From: JBCFBK01 sp038562555
GTDB taxonomy: Bacteria; Bacteroidota; Bacteroidia; Bacteroidales; Prolixibacteraceae
Direction: 5' to 3'
Length of the DNA: 64,000 nucleotides
Assembly (NCBI GenBank): GCA_038562555.1
Contig: JBCFBK010000023.1
Span: forward strand, 1-64,000
The first letter of the stretch is position 1. Each line of letters begins with the position of its first letter. Positions 60,224 to 64,000 of this stretch are shown here, piece by piece. Made by a program: the position numbers and the translations under genes. The notes beneath the pieces were generated by a model. It saw only the letters and a program-made list of their open reading frames with translations. It ran no database searches and had not been told where the DNA came from.

Positions 60224-60844
60224 TTATTTCTTTTCCTCGTCCCTTACCGGAACGAAAGCGATAACGGGCAGGATGTTTTCCATTAAAACAGCAATACATT
60301 CCTCAACGGTATGTGCTGAGGTGTCGATCGTGAGGTTGGCATGTTGCGGGATATCGTAGGGAGCATTTACCCCCGTGAAATCCTTAATAAGCCCAGCCCT
60401 GGCTTTTGCATAAAGCCCTTTTACATCACGGCTCTCGCAAGTATCAAGAGGGGTGTTGAGATAGATTTCATAAAAATCGTCTTCTCCCACGATTTTCTTA
60501 ACAACCTGCCTCATGCTTTGCGCCGGACTGATGAAGGCACAGATCGTGATAACGCCGCAATCAAGGAAAAGCTTGCTGACCTCTGCGATCCGGCGAATGT
60601 TTTCCATCCGGTCTTCAGGCGAAAATCGCAGGTTACTGTTAATTCCTGAACGGATGTTATCCCCGTCCAAAAACTGCGTCAGGTATCCTTTGTCAAAGAG
60701 TTGCTTCTCTAATGCCGCGGCCAGCGTAGTTTTCCCTGAGCCGGAGAGGCCGGTAAACCACAACACCTTTGCTTTCTGTCCCAACTTCATTTCTTTCGCC
60801 TCTCTTGGAACGCTACGGTCGAATACAGGAAAAATATCAGTCAT
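60224..60844 (-). CDS. cysC: Adenylylsulfate (APS) kinase
   Basis: This gene encodes a 206-residue kinase that makes PAPS from APS. The start at 60844 (MTDIFPVFDR) gives the family-typical N-terminus. The Walker A loop WFTGLSGSGKTTLAAALE near residue 30, DGDNIRSGINSNLRFSPEDR, FISPAQSMRQVVKKIVGEDD and KGLYAKARAGLIKDFTGVNA are all diagnostic. In sulfate assimilation this gene normally sits with cysDN; here it lies in an exopolysaccharide operon with a sulfotransferase, so it most likely feeds polysaccharide sulfation. Confidence 0.94.
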   Translation of the reverse strand: MTDIFPVFDRSVPREAKEMKLGQKAKVLWFTGLSGSGKTTLAAALEKQLFDKGYLTQFLDGDNIRSGINSNLRFSPEDRMENIRRIAEVSKLFLDCGVITICAFISPAQSMRQVVKKIVGEDDFYEIYLNTPLDTCESRDVKGLYAKARAGLIKDFTGVNAPYDIPQHANLTIDTSAHTVEECIAVLMENILPVIAFVPVRDEEKK

Positions 60845-60943
60845 TTGTTTAAATTTTCTATCAGCTTTATGTAATTTACACAAAGCTGTGGTTGCAAATC
60901 GACGGGCATTTTTTAGTTTACCCCAGACTGGCAGTAAATCCGC

Positions 60944-62341
60944 TTACCCTTTGCCAATGCTCTTTAATCCAAATCCTATTGCTTTAAGTCTGGTTGCGTC
61001 CAGGATGTTGCGCCCGTCAAAAATGAAGGCCGGTTTATACACATTTTCATAGATCTGCTCCCAGTCAAAACCTCTGAATTCATCCCATTCGGTTAATACG
61101 GCAATGGCATGCGCTTTATCCATGGCTGCATAAGGATCGGTATGAACGTGAACCGAGCCTCCTTCCGGAATATGGGAACTTTTATCAAGGATGAGCGATT
61201 TAAGGTCTCTTTCAATTTGTTCTTTCGAAACCTTCGGGTCGTACACATGAATTTCGGCTTTATCCTGCAACAGTTCATGCGCCACATAAATAGCAGCCGA
61301 CTCACGGGTATCGTTGGTATCCTTCTTAAAAGCCCATCCCAGAAAAGCAATTTTTTTCCCGGATACGGTATTGAACAAAGTGTCAATGATTTGCTTGGAG
61401 AATCTGTGTTTCTGATAATCATTCATCTTTATCACCTGTTCCCAGTAATCGGCTACTTCCGGTAAGTTAAAATGATGACAAAGATAAACCAGGTTCAGGA
61501 TATCCTTCTGAAAGCAACTTCCTCCGAAGCCAACCGAAGCTTTCAGAAACTTGGGACCTATGCGCGAATCCGTCCCGATGGCACGGGCAATTTCGTCAAC
61601 GTCGGCACCGGTTCGCTCGCACAAGGCAGAAATGGAATTAATACTGGAAATACGCTGAGCCAGAAAGGCATTTGCTGTAAGTTTTGACAACTCGCTGCTC
61701 CAGACCTTGGTTTGCAGGATACGTTCACGCGGCACCCAGTGTTCATAAACGGAAGCTAACGATTCAATTGCCCGCAGCCCTTCGGTGGTCTGCTCGCCGC
61801 CGATGAGCACACGATCCGGATTGTGTAAATCCCTGATCGCAGTTCCTTCTGCAAGAAATTCGGGATTTGACAACACTTCGAAATGATATCCATTCCCGTT
61901 GTTGCCAAGGATGGTCTTGATCGACTGAGCTGTCCGCACCGGCAGAGTCGACTTTTCCACAACTATTTTATCTTCATTAGCCAGCTCTGCAATCTGCCGG
62001 GCACATAATTCCACGTATTTCAGATCGGCAGCCATACCTTTACCAATTCCATAAGTCTTGGTAGGGGTATTCACCGATATAAAAATCATCTGGGCTTCCC
62101 GGATCCCTTTTCCCACATCGGTCGAGAAAAACAAGTTTCTGCCCCTCGCCTCGGCAACCACCTCATCTAAACCTGGTTCGTAGACAGGCAGATCTTCCTG
62201 ATTCTCCTGGTTCCACGCATCGATACGCGCTTTATTGATATCGACAACAGTCACTTTAATCTCTGGACACTTTTGCGCAATTACGGCCATCGTGGGACCA
62301 CCAACGTAACCCGCGCCAATACAACAAATTGATTGAATCAT
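60944..62341 (-). CDS. ugd: UDP-glucose 6-dehydrogenase, animal-type
   Basis: This gene encodes a 465-residue NAD-dependent enzyme that oxidises UDP-glucose to UDP-glucuronate. It opens ICCIGAGYVGGPTMAVIAQK, continues with FISVNTPTKTYGIGKG and VLSNPEFLAEGTAI, and has its catalytic Cys near residue 276 in GFGGSCFQKDILNLVYL. The sequence is strikingly like the human/animal enzyme, including YEHWVPRERIL and NDYQKHRF, and unlike the short bacterial UDP-glucose dehydrogenases. It is the first gene of the exopolysaccharide operon, behind a consensus promoter. Confidence 0.95.
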   Translation of the reverse strand: MIQSICCIGAGYVGGPTMAVIAQKCPEIKVTVVDINKARIDAWNQENQEDLPVYEPGLDEVVAEARGRNLFFSTDVGKGIREAQMIFISVNTPTKTYGIGKGMAADLKYVELCARQIAELANEDKIVVEKSTLPVRTAQSIKTILGNNGNGYHFEVLSNPEFLAEGTAIRDLHNPDRVLIGGEQTTEGLRAIESLASVYEHWVPRERILQTKVWSSELSKLTANAFLAQRISSINSISALCERTGADVDEIARAIGTDSRIGPKFLKASVGFGGSCFQKDILNLVYLCHHFNLPEVADYWEQVIKMNDYQKHRFSKQIIDTLFNTVSGKKIAFLGWAFKKDTNDTRESAAIYVAHELLQDKAEIHVYDPKVSKEQIERDLKSLILDKSSHIPEGGSVHVHTDPYAAMDKAHAIAVLTEWDEFRGFDWEQIYENVYKPAFIFDGRNILDATRLKAIGFGLKSIGKG

Positions 62342-62390
62342 GTTTTTTAGTATATAAGACTCTGTATTTTGTTCTTTAAAACCGGATAAT

Positions 62391-62420
62391 CAAAGATATA
62401 AAGTTTGTGCTGATCATCAA
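62391..62420 (-). promoter_or_regulatory. Bacteroidota-type promoter of the exopolysaccharide operon
   Basis: On the minus strand TTG (62418-62420) is followed after 19 bases by TATCTTTG (62391-62398), both matching the Bacteroidota promoter consensus at optimal spacing. The ugd start codon lies 49 bases downstream of the -7 box. Confidence 0.75.
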
Positions 62421-62814
62421 TATAAGTCCGGATTAAATATACCAAAAGCAGATCTTTACATCGCTCCTTCTCACAGCTTCGCTCCCTGCCTCACAATGAA
62501 GCATTAAAGAACATTAACCATTTTTTCATAAGCAACACGGCAGGTTTAGCTTGACGGAACCTTCTTTCTGTGTCTTGATTGGTTTTATCTCCGGCCTCAG
62601 CATGATCTCATCCACACCAAGGAGTAAGTTTCTGCCCGATAAACAGGACCTAAAATAGCTTTCCTGAGCAGGTACATGCTATAAACGGAAGAAAACCGCC
62701 GATAGTATGAAACGAGCTATGAAAACCGTTTTCCGGTCATCGCACTGCATTCACCAATTTCACAAGCTAAAAAAAAGTACCTGACGATCAGGCTGCACTC
62801 CTCAATAAGAAGCA

Positions 62815-62845
62815 ACAGACGGACACCCTCCTGGTGCCCGTCTGT
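62815..62845. terminator. Strong isolated hairpin, possible terminator
   Basis: The arms ACAGACGG (62815-62822) and CCGTCTGT (62838-62845) pair perfectly. An inner CACC/GGTG pair surrounds a short loop. There is no adjacent T-run. It lies between the lipoprotein gene stop at 62950 and the ugd promoter, so it could end transcription of the lipoprotein gene. Confidence 0.5.
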
Positions 62846-62949
62846 CTAAAAATCCAACTAAACCTTACAAAACATGAAACAATCGAACTTTGTCGGAAGG
62901 GCCGGACAGAAGATAAGGACTAATGAACGGCCTCATATTTCTTTTAATT

Positions 62950-63477
62950 TTAGTTGTTTAATTTATCATCCATTTCTAAATTATCATCCGTTTCGGGACT
63001 ATTTTCGGAACGGATTTGTTCGCGTAACGCTGTCTTCAGCTCACGGAAATCCTTACGTATTTCAACGCCCAGACTATCCAAACTGTCTACACTGTCTTTT
63101 TTCGCCTCGGATCGAAGACTGTCCACCGCTTGTTGAGCCTGGCTTTCCCACATGGCCAGTTTCTGGTCGAGTTCCATAGTCTCCTGGCGAATGTTGGTGA
63201 TCGCGTTTCTTATTTCTGAGTCGGCTGTATCGCCCTGCATTTCGAGGTTCTGTCCAAGCGTATCCATCGTTTCATTAAATTCAGCCAGTTCATGCTTTAA
63301 TTTCTGGCTAAATTGCGGGTCATCTTCCGAAATCTCATCAAGGCTGTTCCTGAAATCTTCCAGCTGATTCTCTGCTCTTTCTATAACAGGATTCTTCTGT
63401 TTTACCGAAGGCTGACACGAACTCAGCACAAAGGCGAATAAAACAGGAATTCCGAAGGCCACAAATTTTGTTTTCAT
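62950..63477 (-). CDS. Coiled-coil lipoprotein of unknown function
   Basis: This gene encodes a 175-residue lipoprotein. The start at 63477 is chosen because it gives a proper signal and lipobox (MKTKFVAFGIPVLFAFVLSS followed by Cys). The mature part is charged and helical with heptad-like spacing (ENQLEDFRNSLDEISEDDPQ, then TNIRQETMELDQKLAMWESQ) and ends in an acidic tail rich in Asp/Asn. No family is recognised. A role in the envelope is inferred from the lipobox only. Confidence 0.75.
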   Translation of the reverse strand: MKTKFVAFGIPVLFAFVLSSCQPSVKQKNPVIERAENQLEDFRNSLDEISEDDPQFSQKLKHELAEFNETMDTLGQNLEMQGDTADSEIRNAITNIRQETMELDQKLAMWESQAQQAVDSLRSEAKKDSVDSLDSLGVEIRKDFRELKTALREQIRSENSPETDDNLEMDDKLNN

Positions 63478-63787
63478 CCGTATAAATTTTAAATTCTTAA
63501 TTTTTAATTCTGCATTCTCACATCGTTCCAAGCCGAAATCAGTTTTCATGCTCATTAGTGGAATAAGTAAAATGATGCCAAAAATTCGTGGATTAGGCCT
63601 GCTGAGATGAAAACCGTGTGCATCAGCGCCTTAAATCTCACCCATAACTATTATTAACACTGACGCTGATCCATGGCGAGTACCGCCATGTAGACTAATT
63701 TACTCAGAATGTAGAAATCTTACTTCAGGCCGGCCGGAACCTCACCATTCGTTTCATGGGCACGGCAGCTAAACCGGCTAAAGCACA

Positions 63788-64000
63788 CTATCCATTCACC
63801 GGACGAATACCGTCCTGGATCAGCAGTTCCAGAAAATCGCTTGGCAACGGCTTTTCAAGAAAAGCGCTGACGAAAGGAAATTTCATTACTTTATTCCGGT
63901 CATCCTTACTGCTTTCTGATGTACAAACAAAGACTTCGATCGCCTTTCCTGATTTTCCTAATGCCTCAAAATGCCGGAGAAAGTCTAATCCTCCCATCCC
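63788..64000 (-). CDS. Response regulator receiver domain, 5' end outside the window
   Basis: This is the C-terminal half of a CheY-like receiver domain; the start codon and the phospho-Asp lie beyond the right edge. The visible segment GGLDFLRHFEALGK, then IEVFVCTSESSKDD and the terminal FLEKPLPSDFLELL match receiver alpha3-beta4 and beta5-alpha5, including the conserved Lys-Pro. No output domain follows before the stop, so it looks like a single-domain regulator. Confidence 0.75.
   Translation of the reverse strand, partial: GMGGLDFLRHFEALGKSGKAIEVFVCTSESSKDDRNKVMKFPFVSAFLEKPLPSDFLELLIQDGIRPVNG

Larger units (their letters stand above)
62342..62949. other. Non-coding region upstream of the exopolysaccharide operon
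   Basis: This 608-base region contains the promoter of the ugd operon (62391-62420) and an isolated hairpin at 62815-62845. No open reading frame with a credible start and composition was found. The 16-mer ATGAAACGAGCTATGA at 62707-62722 matches 22107-22122 with one difference, without a clear meaning. Confidence 0.6.

Noticed and set aside
62707..62722. The 16-mer ATGAAACGAGCTATGA, one mismatch from 22107-22122.
   Set aside because: The flanks do not match, so a shared mobile element or gene remnant cannot be supported.

Overview
The window comes from a member of the Bacteroidota, most likely a Bacteroidales/Marinilabiliales-type glycan degrader. The evidence is direct: two SusC/SusD pairs, an ECF sigma/FecR pair, many lipoproteins and Tat substrates, and promoters of the Bacteroidota form TTG-N19/20-TAnnTTTG. 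No tRNA, rRNA, CRISPR array, integrase or insertion sequence was seen. A 10-base run of N (50332-50341) marks a scaffold join inside one gene.

Layout. (1) 1-4125, minus strand: a LacI-type repressor, a GH172 (DUF2961) secreted enzyme and an L-fucose/D-arabinose isomerase cut by the left edge; matching operators lie in front of the repressor and the GH172 gene. (2) 4298-8043, minus: a Ca2+-type P-ATPase and an aldo/keto reductase, unrelated to their neighbours. (3) 8180-18401, minus: ECF sigma factor, FecR anti-sigma, SusC with an N-terminal STN signalling domain, SusD, a lipoprotein phosphodiesterase of the EEP fold, a three-repeat surface lipoprotein and a second secreted EEP enzyme. This is a Sus-like locus without a recognisable glycoside hydrolase. 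(4) 18914-49375, plus: a 30-kb catabolic locus that opens with SusC, SusD and a DUF5017 lipoprotein. It continues with two TIM-barrel-like proteins, two DegT-type aminotransferases that carry Tat signals, two neutral-ceramidase-fold proteins, three Tat-type Gfo/Idh/MocA oxidoreductases, two alpha/beta-hydrolases, an alkaline-phosphatase-superfamily protein, a propeller-like lipoprotein, a calcium-binding-repeat protein with a DUF4861-like end, a second LacI repressor, a DUF456 protein, an FHS-type sugar permease and a NagB-like deaminase. (5) 49461-62341, minus: an exopolysaccharide cluster with UDP-glucose dehydrogenase, APS kinase, Wzx flippase, sulfotransferase, NeuB- and NeuA-like nonulosonic acid genes, a candidate sialyltransferase-like gene, Wzy polymerase, three glycosyltransferases and a Wzc-type co-polymerase/kinase. 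(6) 62950-64000, minus: a coiled-coil lipoprotein and the end of a response regulator.

How the parts may work together. Region 4 is the most unusual part. Gfo/Idh/MocA oxidoreductases and DegT aminotransferases normally work as a cytoplasmic pair that turns a hydroxyl into a keto group and then an amine. Here both carry twin-arginine signals next to a SusCD importer, amide-hydrolase-fold proteins and a NagB-like deaminase. This suggests oxidation and transamination of an imported amino-sugar or aminocyclitol conjugate in the periplasm. Shared LacI-type operators (core AAACGATTGC) in front of the SusC gene and the second esterase gene, and a related palindrome in front of the second LacI gene, suggest one regulon. 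Region 5 plausibly makes a uronic-acid-, nonulosonate- and sulfate-bearing surface polysaccharide, with APS kinase and sulfotransferase encoded together.
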